This document shows, in pieces, positions 34,715-44,403 of a stretch of 64,000 nucleotides of DNA (its first letter is position 1; the number at the start of each line of letters is the position of its first letter). Both the position numbers and the translations under genes were made by a program. Source of the DNA: Desulfosediminicola ganghwensis (lineage in GTDB: Bacteria; Desulfobacterota; Desulfobulbia; Desulfobulbales; Desulfocapsaceae); NCBI RefSeq assembly GCF_005116675.2, contig NZ_CP050699.1, forward strand, positions 186,001 to 250,000. Direction: 5' to 3'. The notes beneath the pieces were generated by a model. That model did not search any database and had not been told where the DNA came from. It worked only from the letters and a program-made list of their open reading frames with translations.

Positions 34715-37088
34715 GCAGGAACATAAAGGGCTCGAAATCCTCATCCGCGGCACAGTCCAGGGTGTCGGATTTCGACCCTTTGTCTACAACTTAGCCTCTC
34801 GTCTTGGCATCCACGGTACTGTAAGTAATACCAGTGATGGCGTCCATATACGGGCGTACGCCAACGACGACGGGCTATTTTCTTTTCTTGAAGGGTTGAA
34901 AACAGAGGCTCCGCCTCTTGCCCGCATCACTTCAATTGACGAGAAACCTCTGGTCGAACCTATCGATCCGGCCCATGAGGATTCTTTTACCATCCTCGCC
35001 TCGGTTGCAGGCGACTCTGCCAAGACAGCAATACCACCAGATATAGCTATCTGTGATGACTGTATCCGGGAACTGCTCACCCCCGGTGACCATCGCTTCC
35101 ACTACCCTTTTATCAATTGCACCAACTGTGGGCCACGCTTAACCATCGTGGAATCGATTCCCTATGACCGGCCTAAAACCTCGATGAAGGTTTTTCCCAT
35201 GTGCCCGGTGTGCCTGGAACAGTACCAGGACCCCACCGATCGTCGCTTTCATGCCCAGCCCAACGCCTGTGCCCATTGCGGACCAGAACTTTTCTGGCAT
35301 GCCAAGGACGGTACCAGACGTATCTGCGACTCCCCCCTGGCCGAGGCCGCAACCGCACTTTCCCATGATATGGTGGTGGCTATGCGCGGTCTCGGTGGTT
35401 TTCACCTGGTTGTAAACGGTCACTCCCAACTGGCCGTGGCAAAGCTCAGGGAGAGGAAAAATCGCCCGCATAAGCCGCTGGCAGTCATGATGCCTGATCT
35501 TGAAACGGTCAGGAAATATTGTGTTGTTGATGATAAAGAGCAGGATCTGCTCACTTCCGGCGCACGACCTATTGTACTGCTTAAAAAGAGAGACAGCTTC
35601 TCTCTGCCGTCAGATCTTGCTCCGGAGATGAATGAATTAGGCGTGATGCTGCCCTATACACCCTTTCAATATCTTCTCTTTCAGCAAAAGGAATGTCCTG
35701 ATGTCCTGGTTATGACTTCAGGCAATGCCAGCGGCGCTCCGATCTGTACCGCCAACGACGATGCGCTCAAGCGACTGGCCCCGATCTCAGACAGGTTCCT
35801 GCTGCACAACCGTGACATCGTTACCCGTGTTGACGACTCAGTTGCCCGTGTTACCAATCATCGACCGCAGATTTACCGCCGGGCGAGGGGCTACGTTCCT
35901 ACCCCACTCGACATCCCCTGGAAATTACCGGCAGGTATCGGCTGCGGTGGCGGCCTGAAATCCACATTCGCGCTGAGCGAGGAGAAAACCGTCTATCTCA
36001 GCCAGCACATCGGTGACCTTTTTAATCTCGAATCATTTGATTTCTATAGCGAATCTGTTGAACATCTGAAAAAGGTCTTCCAGATCGAGCCCGAGATTGT
36101 GGTCTGTGATCTGCACCCCGACTATATGAGCAGCCACTATGGCGCTGAACTGAGTAAGAAGAAAGACCTTCCGCTTTATCAGGTTCAGCATCATCATGCC
36201 CACGCAGTTGCCGTTATGGCGGAGCATGGCCTTGAAGGGCAAACACTTGCCGTTGTTCTCGATGGCACAGGCTATGGTCCTGATAATACCATCTGGGGTG
36301 GCGAAATTCTGCTGGCTGACCTCACCGGCTACCAGCGCCTGGCCCACCTTCAGTATCTGCATCAGCCTGGTGGCGACGCTGCGGCCCACGAACCCTGGCG
36401 AATGGGGTTGTCCGCGCTGTTTCAAATGCGAGGGGGAGAACCCTGCGCGCCCAATGAGTTGCCAAAAGGGCTGCACCCGATCCCTAGCGGGCAGGTCAAA
36501 ATCATCAACACCATGCTCGAGAAAGATTTCAACACCCCAACTACCTCAAGTTGTGGTCGCCTGTTTGACGCAATGGCCGCCATCCTCGGCGTTCGACACA
36601 CCATAAGCTATGAAGGACAGGCAGCAATTGAGCTGGAAGCACTGGCCAGGACCGCTGCCACCAACACCTGGTATCACCAGATCCCCGATTTTCAGCGTCT
36701 TGCAGGCAATCCACCATTGTGCAAAAAGGGCGAAAAGTGGGAGATATGTTCATCGGAATTTGTTACACTGGCGCTCCAGGCACAGGCCCAGGGATTGAGC
36801 CGGGCCGGGATCGCCTTACAGTTTCACTTACAGCTTATCAGCTGCATCTGTGAACTGGTTGAGCGGTTGTCCGTTACCACCGCTGTCAGAAACGTTGTCC
36901 TTGCCGGAGGTTGCATGCAGAACAGCTTGCTCCTTGAGGGATTACAACGAAAGCTGACCGCTAAGAAATTTGCAGTTTTTACAGGGGAAAATGTACCGAT
37001 CAATGATGGTGGCATCTCCCTTGGCCAGATAATTACAGGAGGTCTGCAGCATGTGTCTCGCAATACCCATGAAGGTTGTCAAGGTTGA
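34692..37088 (+). CDS. hypF: Carbamoyltransferase HypF
   Basis: Makes the cyanide precursor for the active-site iron by transferring carbamoyl phosphate to the HypE cysteine. Domains in order: acylphosphatase (RGTVQGVGFRPFVYNLA), two zinc fingers (CDDCIREL...CTNCGP and CPVCLEQY...CAHCGP), YrdC-like carbamoyl-adenylate domain, and Kae1-like transferase domain (HHHAHAVAV, VVLDGTGYGPDNTIWGGE). 798 residues. Starts at GTG 34692 inside hyaC with no own strong ribosome site, suggesting translational coupling; no ATG occurs before the conserved region. It overlaps hypC by 38 bases. Confidence 0.95.
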   Translation: MTSSYTNKQEHKGLEILIRGTVQGVGFRPFVYNLASRLGIHGTVSNTSDGVHIRAYANDDGLFSFLEGLKTEAPPLARITSIDEKPLVEPIDPAHEDSFTILASVAGDSAKTAIPPDIAICDDCIRELLTPGDHRFHYPFINCTNCGPRLTIVESIPYDRPKTSMKVFPMCPVCLEQYQDPTDRRFHAQPNACAHCGPELFWHAKDGTRRICDSPLAEAATALSHDMVVAMRGLGGFHLVVNGHSQLAVAKLRERKNRPHKPLAVMMPDLETVRKYCVVDDKEQDLLTSGARPIVLLKKRDSFSLPSDLAPEMNELGVMLPYTPFQYLLFQQKECPDVLVMTSGNASGAPICTANDDALKRLAPISDRFLLHNRDIVTRVDDSVARVTNHRPQIYRRARGYVPTPLDIPWKLPAGIGCGGGLKSTFALSEEKTVYLSQHIGDLFNLESFDFYSESVEHLKKVFQIEPEIVVCDLHPDYMSSHYGAELSKKKDLPLYQVQHHHAHAVAVMAEHGLEGQTLAVVLDGTGYGPDNTIWGGEILLADLTGYQRLAHLQYLHQPGGDAAAHEPWRMGLSALFQMRGGEPCAPNELPKGLHPIPSGQVKIINTMLEKDFNTPTTSSCGRLFDAMAAILGVRHTISYEGQAAIELEALARTAATNTWYHQIPDFQRLAGNPPLCKKGEKWEICSSEFVTLALQAQAQGLSRAGIALQFHLQLISCICELVERLSVTTAVRNVVLAGGCMQNSLLLEGLQRKLTAKKFAVFTGENVPINDGGISLGQIITGGLQHVSRNTHEGCQG

Positions 37089-37332
37089 AGGCAACCCCGA
37101 TGACTTCACAACCAGCCAGCTTGCCACCGTCGACGCCGATGGCATCCAGAAAGAAGTTCGTCTCGATATCGTTGACCACTGGCCCAATGTAGGCGACTAC
37201 GTAATAATACATGCCGGTTTTGCTATTCACTCCCTGGTTGAGGAAGAGGCGAAAAAAAACCTCGCCTTGCTCAAGCAACTGGCAGATACCATGCCGGAAG
37301 AACTTCTCACCTCCCCGGATGATTTGAAATAA
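37051..37332 (+). CDS. hypC: Hydrogenase maturation chaperone HypC
   Basis: Small chaperone that carries the Fe(CN)2CO unit together with HypD. The N-terminal MCLAIPMKVVKVEG holds the essential Cys2 and the family signature; VGDYVIIHAGFAIHSL is also conserved. 93 residues. It starts inside the end of hypF with a good ribosome site (AGGAGG) and its stop shares a base with the hypD start (TAATG). Confidence 0.97.
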   Translation: MCLAIPMKVVKVEGNPDDFTTSQLATVDADGIQKEVRLDIVDHWPNVGDYVIIHAGFAIHSLVEEEAKKNLALLKQLADTMPEELLTSPDDLK

Positions 37333-38417
37333 TGAAACACTATGATGAATATCGTGACGCAGAGCTGATCAAGCCACTCGTTGAGGAACTTCATCGCTCT
37401 GTTACCAAACCGTTGCGGGTAATGGAGGTCTGCGGCTCCCATACCATGGCTATTTTCAGAAACGGACTCCGTTCCATCCTGCCGGATGGTTTGGAACTCG
37501 TCTCTGGTCCCGGCTGTCCCGTCTGCGTTACCTCAGCTCCACATATGGACGCTTTTATCGCCATGGCTGACAGGCCAGGTGTGCGGGTCGCAATTTTTGG
37601 TGACTTGTTCCGAGTACCGGGATCCAACGGCTCCCTTGCCAATGCCAGTTCCAGAGGGGCCAGGGTTGATATCGTTTATTCACCGATGGACGCCCTTGAA
37701 ATTGCCAAAAACAATCCTGATGAGCTGGTCGTTTTTCTTGGTGTTGGTTTCGAGACCACCACTCCGACTATCGCCGCCACCATCATGGCTGCCAAGGTTC
37801 AGAATGTGCAGAATTTCAACGTGTTTTCTACCCAGAAAACCATGCCCGTTCCCCTGAACGCCCTGCTCGGTGATCCTGAGTTGAAAATTGACGGCCTGCT
37901 TTGTCCCGGCCACGTCTCGTCAATCATCGGGGCCAAAGCATACCAGCCGCTTGCTGAGAAATTCGGCCTGGCCTGTGTGGTTGCCGGATTTGAAACCGCT
38001 GACCTCGTCAAGAGCCTTTCCATGCTGGCCCGGCAGGTCGCCACCGGCGATATCAAGGTTGAGAATGTCTACTCTCGTGTCGTTAACTGGGAAGGCAACC
38101 CACGCGCCCAGAAGATGGTGTATGAAATCTTCGAGCCCTGCGATACCGACTGGCGTGGCCTCGGCGTCATACCCGGCTCCGGCCTGAAGATTCGTGATCA
38201 ATACCAGGAGTTTGACGCTCAGGTCCGCCTTGAAATCGAACTGCCGGAAGTCGAAGAAGCCAAAGGCTGTATGTGTGGTCAGATTCTCAAGGGTATCAAC
38301 ACCCCTCAAGATTGCCCGCTCTACGCGAAACGCTGCACCCCGGCCAACCCGATTGGCCCCTGTATGGTTTCCAGTGAAGGCACCTGTGCCGCCTATTTCA
38401 AATACGGCCAGGATTAA
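37332..38417 (+). CDS. hypD: Hydrogenase maturation factor HypD
   Basis: Scaffold iron-sulfur protein on which the iron gains its CO and CN ligands. Family motifs EVCGSHTMAIFRNGL and SGPGCPVCVTS near the start, GFETTTPTIAATI in the middle and the C-terminal [4Fe-4S] ligands GCMCGQIL, CPLYAKRCTPANPIGPCMVS are all in place. 361 residues. Translationally coupled to hypC. Confidence 0.97.
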   Translation: MKHYDEYRDAELIKPLVEELHRSVTKPLRVMEVCGSHTMAIFRNGLRSILPDGLELVSGPGCPVCVTSAPHMDAFIAMADRPGVRVAIFGDLFRVPGSNGSLANASSRGARVDIVYSPMDALEIAKNNPDELVVFLGVGFETTTPTIAATIMAAKVQNVQNFNVFSTQKTMPVPLNALLGDPELKIDGLLCPGHVSSIIGAKAYQPLAEKFGLACVVAGFETADLVKSLSMLARQVATGDIKVENVYSRVVNWEGNPRAQKMVYEIFEPCDTDWRGLGVIPGSGLKIRDQYQEFDAQVRLEIELPEVEEAKGCMCGQILKGINTPQDCPLYAKRCTPANPIGPCMVSSEGTCAAYFKYGQD

Positions 38418-38518
38418 GTTCAACTGCTGGAAAGCAGTCGGTGCTCTTTACCAGACTTCTGGACGGTAATGTTTTTTATAGAGCGTTTTTTATAGCGTAT
38501 TGGATATAAAAGGATCTC
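38418..38518 (+). other. hypD-hypE spacer with hairpins and a short direct repeat
   Basis: About 100 bases containing ACTGCT-GGAA-AGCAGT (38424-38439), a CCAGA/TCTGG hairpin, and the 10-base unit GTTTTTTATA twice (38471-38480 and 38485-38494). This is the only sizeable gap in the hyp cluster and could be an RNA processing point. No gene. Confidence 0.45.
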
Positions 38519-39532
38519 ATGTCAGATAAAACTATTCTTCTCGACCATGGCAGCGGCGGTCTCGCCAGCCAGGAACTGATCGGCACTCTTTTTCTCAAGC
38601 ATCTCGACAACCCGATCCTGCACAGTCTTGAAGACAGTGCAATCATAGAAAAACAATCCGGGCGACTCGCCTTTACCACTGATTCATATGTGGTCGACCC
38701 GCTGTTCTTTCCTGGTGGGGATATCGGCAAACTCGCTGTACACGGCACCATCAACGATCTCGCCATGCGGGGAGCCAAACCTATCTGCCTCAGCCTGGGT
38801 CTGATTCTGGAAGAAGGGCTGCTCCTGGATGATCTGGAAAAAATCATCATCTCCATCGCCGAAGCATGCAACGAAGCGGATGTTCCAGTGGTTTGCGGAG
38901 ACACCAAGGTGGTACCGAAAGGTAAAGGTGACAAAATCTTTATCAATACCTCCGGCATAGGGGTCGTTGCCGATGAGATCAATATCTCATCCAAAAACGC
39001 CAAAGCCGGTGACGCGGTGATCCTTTCAGGCACCCTGGGCGATCATGGCATCACCATCATGACCCGCCGCGCCGGAATCAGTCTCGATGGCGATCTGAAA
39101 AGCGATACCATGGCGCTTCATGGCCTGGTGGCAAAGCTGCTCGCCGAGCTACCTGACGATGTCCGCACCATGCGTGACCCGACCAGGGGAGGTGTAGCCA
39201 CCTCACTCAATGAAATTGCAGATGCAAGCCGGCTCTCCATCGAACTGAAGGAAGAGGATCTTCCCATACGACCGACAGTCCGTGCCGCCTGTGAAATGCT
39301 CGGCCTTGAACCTCTGTACCTTGCCAATGAAGGCAAGATGCTGCTTGTCGTAAGCGGTGACAAGGCTGAGCAGGCCCTGGCCGTGATGCAATCTACCAGA
39401 GAAGGCGCTGAAGCAAAAATTATAGGCAGGATCGTCGAAGGAAAAGCGGGTCGGGTTGTAATCAACACCCCGGTAGGTGGTTCGAGGGTAGTGACCCAAC
39501 TTCATGGCGAACCACTGCCGAGAATCTGCTGA
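38519..39532 (+). CDS. hypE: Carbamoyl dehydratase HypE
   Basis: Dehydrates the thiocarbamate on its C-terminal Cys to a thiocyanate, giving the cyanide ligand. The PRIC C-terminus (last four residues) holds that Cys. PurM-like ATP-binding fold: DHGSGGLASQELIG, TDSYVVDPLFFPGGDIG, and TRGGVATSLNEIA motifs. 337 residues, normal length. Good ribosome site AAAGGA. Confidence 0.97.
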   Translation: MSDKTILLDHGSGGLASQELIGTLFLKHLDNPILHSLEDSAIIEKQSGRLAFTTDSYVVDPLFFPGGDIGKLAVHGTINDLAMRGAKPICLSLGLILEEGLLLDDLEKIIISIAEACNEADVPVVCGDTKVVPKGKGDKIFINTSGIGVVADEINISSKNAKAGDAVILSGTLGDHGITIMTRRAGISLDGDLKSDTMALHGLVAKLLAELPDDVRTMRDPTRGGVATSLNEIADASRLSIELKEEDLPIRPTVRAACEMLGLEPLYLANEGKMLLVVSGDKAEQALAVMQSTREGAEAKIIGRIVEGKAGRVVINTPVGGSRVVTQLHGEPLPRIC

Positions 39533-39564
39533 TATCATAAATTACTTAGCCAAGAAAACTTACT

Positions 39565-40083
39565 ATGACAGAGACAAAGAAAATAGGAATCGCCGGTATC
39601 GGCAACCTGTTGCTCAGGGATGAAGGCTTTGGCGTTCATGTTGTTCATTACCTCCAGAATAATTATGATTTCCCTGAGAATATTGATATTCAGGACGTGG
39701 GCACCGCCGGCATTTATATGGCGCCATTTCTTGAGACCTGCGATCCCGTATTGGTGATCGATGTGGTCGATATTGCAGGGGAACCCGGCTCATTCCACTT
39801 TTACTCACTCCAGGATGTGAAAGCCGGAACGTTCCAGACCCGCATGTCTCCCCACCAGCTTGGCCTGCTCGAGATTGTCGAGGTGTGTAAACTTCGAGGC
39901 GAGGCACCTGAGCAAGTTGAGTTCTACACCATAATCCCCAAAGAACTCACTGAAAGTATTGAACTCTCAGACGTTGCCGAAGCACGGATGGTTGAAGTTT
40001 CCGAGATGATACTGAAGAGGCTCGACGAACTTGGAGTGCAATATACCAAGAAAGACGTGCCATCTGGCACAGGACCAGTCTGA
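39565..40083 (+). CDS. hyaD: Hydrogenase maturation protease (HyaD/HybD family)
   Basis: Nickel-dependent endopeptidase that trims the HyaB C-terminal extension after Ni insertion. The N-terminal GIGNLLLRDEGFGVHVV carries the first conserved Glu/Asp metal ligand; LVIDVVDIAGEPG and SPHQLGLLEIVE supply the second acidic and the His. 172 residues. Lies between hypE and hypA, 32 and 9 bases away. Confidence 0.93.
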   Translation: MTETKKIGIAGIGNLLLRDEGFGVHVVHYLQNNYDFPENIDIQDVGTAGIYMAPFLETCDPVLVIDVVDIAGEPGSFHFYSLQDVKAGTFQTRMSPHQLGLLEIVEVCKLRGEAPEQVEFYTIIPKELTESIELSDVAEARMVEVSEMILKRLDELGVQYTKKDVPSGTGPV

Positions 40084-40092
40084 GGAGCCACC

Positions 40093-40440
40093 ATGCATGA
40101 AATGTCACTGGTCCAGGGGTTGTTCGAGCAGCTCAAAGGACTCGCAGCAGAAAACAATTCAACCAAGGTGCTCAGTGTCACCATGGAGATTGGACCCATC
40201 TGCGGGGTGGTCGTCGACTCGTTTCAGTTTGGTTTTGAAATCCTTTCTTCCCAGGAAGAGATGTTCAAAAACACCGAGTTGATCATAGAGATACCTGAAG
40301 TAACCTACACCTGCACCAGCTGTGGCCATCAGGAAGTGTCGGCCGGTGAAAGACCCGATGCATGTGCCAAGTGTGACGAGTTTTTCCTCACCCCGTCGGG
40401 TGGCGACGACCTTATCCTGAAGAGGGTTGAGATGGAATAG
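40093..40440 (+). CDS. hypA: Hydrogenase nickel insertion protein HypA
   Basis: Delivers nickel to the large subunit together with HypB. The N-terminal MHEMSLVQGL contains His2, the nickel ligand, and the zinc site is CTSCGHQ...CAKC (two CxxC motifs). 115 residues. Ribosome site GAGGAG, nine bases after the protease stop. Confidence 0.97.
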   Translation: MHEMSLVQGLFEQLKGLAAENNSTKVLSVTMEIGPICGVVVDSFQFGFEILSSQEEMFKNTELIIEIPEVTYTCTSCGHQEVSAGERPDACAKCDEFFLTPSGGDDLILKRVEME

Positions 40441-40507
40441 CAGGCTGCAACTGTATTACTGCCTGATTATCAGGGATTTTATATAATTTTACTACGAGGG
40501 AACGACT

Positions 40508-41257
40508 ATGTGCGATAGCTGCGGTTGTCCAAGCCCATCACATACCCATGATCACGATCATTCCCATGACCATGATCATAGCTCCAAGACTGTCGATGTT
40601 CACGCCAGTCTCTTTGCTGCCAACGATGCAATGGCCAAAGCCAACAGGGATCACTTCGATGAACTCGGTGCAGTGGCGCTGAATCTTATCAGCAGCCCCG
40701 GTTCAGGCAAAACCACCCTGCTTGAGCACACCATCGAAGCTCTCAAGGGCGAGATCAAGATCGGTGTTATTGAAGGTGATCCCGAAACGGACCGCGATGC
40801 AGAGCGCATCCGCGCCAAAGGTGTGCCAGTCGTGCAGCTCACCACCGGCGGAGCCTGCCATCTTGACGCGGCCATGACCCACAAAGGCTTCCATCTGCTG
40901 GAAAAAGAGCCTGGTTATGAACCGGTCGATCTGCTTTTTATCGAAAATGTGGGGAACCTGGTTTGCCCGGCAAGTTTCGATCTGGGCGAGCATGAGCGGG
41001 TAGTACTTGTCTCTGTACCGGAGGGACCGGACAAGCCGGCAAAATATCCACGCACCTTCGGCACCGCACACACCTTTCTTATCACCAAGACCGACCTGCT
41101 GCCCTACTTCGACTTCCCGGTTGAAGAGGCGCGCGGCGAGGCCCTGAAGACCAACCCGAACCTGAAGGTGATGGAGCTTTCCAGCACTACAGGCGATGGT
41201 TTTGACGCCTGGCTCGACTATTTAAGAGCCATGGTGAAGGCCAAGAAAGCAGCATAG
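40508..41257 (+). CDS. hypB: Hydrogenase nickel incorporation GTPase HypB
   Basis: SIMIBI-class GTPase that powers nickel transfer. N-terminal CDSCGC is the high-affinity nickel site, followed by a His-rich stretch of alternating His/Asp (residues about 12-25) for nickel storage. The P-loop is SSPGSGKTTL; EGDPETDRDAERI, ENVGNLVCPA and TKTDLLPY are the later GTPase motifs. 249 residues. It ends the hydrogenase cluster before a bidirectional palindrome. Confidence 0.97.
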   Translation: MCDSCGCPSPSHTHDHDHSHDHDHSSKTVDVHASLFAANDAMAKANRDHFDELGAVALNLISSPGSGKTTLLEHTIEALKGEIKIGVIEGDPETDRDAERIRAKGVPVVQLTTGGACHLDAAMTHKGFHLLEKEPGYEPVDLLFIENVGNLVCPASFDLGEHERVVLVSVPEGPDKPAKYPRTFGTAHTFLITKTDLLPYFDFPVEEARGEALKTNPNLKVMELSSTTGDGFDAWLDYLRAMVKAKKAA

Positions 41258-41289
41258 GGCTGAAAGGCTGACCACAAGCATTGAAAACA

Positions 41290-41333
41290 AACACCAAAGC
41301 CTCCGGAAGCATGCTTCCGGAGGCTTTGGTGTT
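41290..41333. terminator. 44-bp perfect palindrome between hypB and the dipeptidase
   Basis: 22-base arms without a loop, centred on GGAAGCATGCTTCC, overlap the dipeptidase stop codon. On the minus strand a T-rich run follows, so it can end the dipeptidase transcript and probably also the hydrogenase transcript from the other side. Confidence 0.8.
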
Positions 41334-42390
41334 ATGCTAACTGCTCCCCGAAAAATCTCAGCGCATTACCGCTGCAGATCTTCTCAACCACCTTTTGCGA
41401 CAGTCCGGACTTTACCATCTCCGCAGCAATTCCAGGCAACACCCCGATCCCTGAAGCATCTGCGATCAACCCGGTAACCCCATCGAAATCACTGCCAAAA
41501 CCAAGGCAGTCTTCGCCGCCCACATTGATGAAATGACGGATATGCTCAATGAGTTGTCCAATTTGAGCGGGCGGCAGGCTCCCCAGGGCCTCTTCGCTCA
41601 ACCTTTCAGCCTTCTCATTGGTCATGGTTCCGTTTTTAAAACCCTCGATTATGCGAATTCTGTTCTGCTTATCATGCACATAGTACTCCGGGCAGATAAA
41701 ACCGGAACCGAGGGCAAGCCCGATCATGCCACCCCGATCGGCAATCTCACGAATCATCTCATCGTTCAGGTTACGTTCATTCGCGCACACCGATCTTGCG
41801 TTCGAGTGGCTGGCAACAAAGGGTTTATCAGTGATTTCTGCAATATTCCAGAACGCCTCATCGGAGGCATGGGAGACATCCACAACCACGCCAAGCTCGT
41901 TGCAGCGCTGAATTAACTGCTCTCCTAATGCGGTGAGCCCGCCACCACTGCCAAAGACAGTACCGCAAAATTCATTATCGTCCCAGGCAATGGTCAGCAG
42001 CCGGACCCCATCCTGATAGAACTCATCTAGCAGATCAACACGCCCCTGCAGCGGCACAGCGCCTTCAATGGCTTTGACAATACCGGTCAGTCGCCTGCCT
42101 TTCGACCTTGCCTCAACCAATGTTTGCAAATCTGCCTTGGATCGTACCAGGGAAAGTTGCTCGCTGTGGGAGGCAACAAGATCGTCTATGGCTGCCAGGT
42201 ACTCCTTACATGATTTGTAATCCTGTTCCGGTTTGCCGGTTGCCATCACAAAACAGGCAAAGACCTGCAAGGCCACATTTGCATCAGCCAACTGCGGTAA
42301 ACCAATGTGTAATCCCTGCCCGCTCGGGAAGTCCCCATCACCATCGGCAACGGCTTTAATCGTATCACAATGCAAATCGACGAACTCCAT
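41332..42390 (-). CDS. Membrane-dipeptidase-family zinc peptidase (M19)
   Basis: Amidohydrolase-fold dipeptidase of the renal dipeptidase family; substrates may be dipeptides or D-amino-acid dipeptides. Metal ligands: DLHCDT near the start, the bridging Glu in KAIEGAVPL, VVDVSHASD, VASHSNARSV and the C-terminal GSDFDGV. 352 residues, soluble, with no signal peptide. Ribosome site GGAGG. Apparently a single gene, unrelated to the converging hyp cluster. Confidence 0.93.
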   Translation of the reverse strand: MEFVDLHCDTIKAVADGDGDFPSGQGLHIGLPQLADANVALQVFACFVMATGKPEQDYKSCKEYLAAIDDLVASHSEQLSLVRSKADLQTLVEARSKGRRLTGIVKAIEGAVPLQGRVDLLDEFYQDGVRLLTIAWDDNEFCGTVFGSGGGLTALGEQLIQRCNELGVVVDVSHASDEAFWNIAEITDKPFVASHSNARSVCANERNLNDEMIREIADRGGMIGLALGSGFICPEYYVHDKQNRIRIIEGFKNGTMTNEKAERLSEEALGSLPPAQIGQLIEHIRHFINVGGEDCLGFGSDFDGVTGLIADASGIGVLPGIAAEMVKSGLSQKVVEKICSGNALRFFGEQLA

Positions 42391-42540
42391 TACACCTCCA
42401 GGTTATTACCAGTATGTACTGAATCAGACAACTGAGGCCGATCCCAGAGAAAACTGAGACCGGCCCTGATCTGTCAGGTGAAAGGGGTGAGGATAAAGGG
42501 GAACCTATATCTTTCTCCTGACACCTCACCCTTCACATTT

Positions 42541-43479
42541 CTAGCTCTTCGCTTGTTGACTGCGAATCTCAGCCAGCATCTCCCGGCCACCGTTTTCGAG
42601 AATGTACTCCCCTGCCTCCTCTCCGAGACTGGTTGCACTTTCCACCGCACCACTTACGGTTTTACGTAAAATACGTGTACCATCAAGGCTGACCAGACCG
42701 ACAGTCAGGGTAATGCCTTGCTCACTGAGTTTGGCGAGGCCAAAAGCCGGAATAGAGCAGCCACCTTCCAGGGCTTTCAGATACGCCCGCTCCGCCAACA
42801 GGCATGCTTCACTTTTGCTGTTATTGAGACAAGCCCGAATTTTTTCCAACTTGTCACCGTCAAGACTGGTAGCAGCCTCTATCGCGATACAACCCTGCCC
42901 CACCGGCGGCACAAATTGTTCTTCATCAAATATTTTCACAATAAGGTCATCGTATTCCATGCGCTTTACCCCGGCATAAGCCAGCATCAGGGCATCACAA
43001 TCCCCATCGCGCATCTTACGGATTCTGGTCTGCAGGTTTCCACGCATCTCAACCGCTTCCACGTGCGGGTAGAAATGCTTCAACAGGGCTACCCGTCTCA
43101 CCGACGAGGTGCCAATACGAACTTTCCTACTGGTATCTTCGAGATCAATGCTCTTATCATCACTCACCAGAACATCGTTTACCTTCTCGCGATCGGTAAA
43201 GGCGATCAGCTCGAATCCTTCCGGCAGGCTCGATTGCATGTCCTTGGCGCTGTGCACTGCGATATCGGTAATGCCGCCTGCCAACTGCTCTTCAAGCTCC
43301 TCTGTGAAAACGCCTTTGCTGCCGATTTTAGCGATAGAGGTATCGAGAACTTTATCGCCAATGGTCTCCATGCTACTTATTTTGGTATGTATGCCGACAG
43401 CCTGCAACATTGCAGCAACCGTTTCAGTCTGCCACATCGCGAGTTTGCTCTTTCTGGTACCGATTGTAATAGTGGTCAT
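42541..43479 (-). CDS. hemC: Porphobilinogen deaminase (hydroxymethylbilane synthase)
   Basis: Polymerises four porphobilinogens for tetrapyrrole synthesis (heme, siroheme, cobamides). The N-terminal TIGTRKSKLAMWQTE, DIAVHSAKDMQSSLPEG, and KVRIGTSSVRRVALL are family signatures; the dipyrromethane cofactor Cys lies in LEGGCSIPAFG near residue 240. 312 residues. Good ribosome site AAGGAA. It stands alone here; cbiK, the next tetrapyrrole gene in the window, lies 6 kb away. Confidence 0.96.
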   Translation of the reverse strand: MTTITIGTRKSKLAMWQTETVAAMLQAVGIHTKISSMETIGDKVLDTSIAKIGSKGVFTEELEEQLAGGITDIAVHSAKDMQSSLPEGFELIAFTDREKVNDVLVSDDKSIDLEDTSRKVRIGTSSVRRVALLKHFYPHVEAVEMRGNLQTRIRKMRDGDCDALMLAYAGVKRMEYDDLIVKIFDEEQFVPPVGQGCIAIEAATSLDGDKLEKIRACLNNSKSEACLLAERAYLKALEGGCSIPAFGLAKLSEQGITLTVGLVSLDGTRILRKTVSGAVESATSLGEEAGEYILENGGREMLAEIRSQQAKS

Positions 43480-43629
43480 TTGTTTTTCCTTACTTCAAGC
43501 AGAGCGGTAATTATAGTATTGTATAAAATCTGGTGTGAAGTGCTTCTCAAGTATCTTGACTGGCCCCTGAATCTACCATATACACTGGAGCAATGGAATC
43601 CATCTTTGGGTCCACCAAGTCAATCTGTC

Positions 43630-44403
43630 ATGCGAATTCTTCTGTATAATATCCGATATGCCACCGGCCATCTGAAAGGATATCACAAGCCGTTTCCGTT
43701 TATTGGTTTCTTCAAGCGTACCGAGGTCAATCTCCAGCGCATAATCAATTTCATCCGCTCTGTTGACCCGGATATCATCGGCCTGATTGAAGTCGACTCC
43801 GGTTCTTATCGCTCCCGTAAAACCTGCCAGGCAGAAGAAATCTCCAACATCCTTGGCTATAACTGTATTGCGGAAACCAAATACAGTGAAAAATCACTGG
43901 CCCAGAAGGTGCCCATTCTCAACAGGCAATCCAATGCTCTGCTAACCCGGGAACGGATCCACGACAACACCTTCCACTATTTCCGAGAGGGCGTAAAGCG
44001 GCTCATCATCAAAACTGAACTGGAGGAGGCAGTAATCTTTCTGGTGCACCTCTCACTCAAATACCGACATCGCCAGCACCAGCTTGAGTATCTGCACACC
44101 CTGGTAAGGCGCACCAAAAAGGAAGTTATTGTGGCAGGTGACTTCAACACATTTTTCGGCAGTCGTGAATTAAAACTCTTTCTTGCCGCTTCAAATCTTG
44201 AGAGCGCCAATATTGAGAATATCCCCTCACATCCAAGTCATTCACCCCATAGACAGATAGACTTCATCCTCCACAGCCCTGGGATATCCATAGATAACTT
44301 TTATATTCCCGATGTCCGGCTGTCTGATCATTCGCCGCTGATTTGTGATTTCTCGTTCAAGTCATCGGTTGCAGCAGAACGGTTTTCGGCAGTGACACCG
44401 TAA
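43630..44403 (+). CDS. Endonuclease/exonuclease/phosphatase-family protein
   Basis: DNase I/EEP-fold hydrolase, about 257 residues. Motifs: RILLYNIRYATGH (N-terminal Asn), DIIGLIEVDSGS (metal Glu), VAGDFNTFFGSRE, RQIDFILHS and SDHSPLICDF (catalytic Asp-His). The substrate may be a nucleic acid, phosphoinositide-type or sphingolipid-like phosphodiester; not determinable. It overlaps the end of the histidine kinase gene on the other strand by 47 bases. The start at 43630 has no good ribosome site. Confidence 0.82.
   Translation: MRILLYNIRYATGHLKGYHKPFPFIGFFKRTEVNLQRIINFIRSVDPDIIGLIEVDSGSYRSRKTCQAEEISNILGYNCIAETKYSEKSLAQKVPILNRQSNALLTRERIHDNTFHYFREGVKRLIIKTELEEAVIFLVHLSLKYRHRQHQLEYLHTLVRRTKKEVIVAGDFNTFFGSRELKLFLAASNLESANIENIPSHPSHSPHRQIDFILHSPGISIDNFYIPDVRLSDHSPLICDFSFKSSVAAERFSAVTP

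Noticed and set aside
42718-43629. Long plus-strand frame reading through hemC into the EEP gene
   Set aside because: The first 900 bases are antisense to hemC; homology starts only at 43630.
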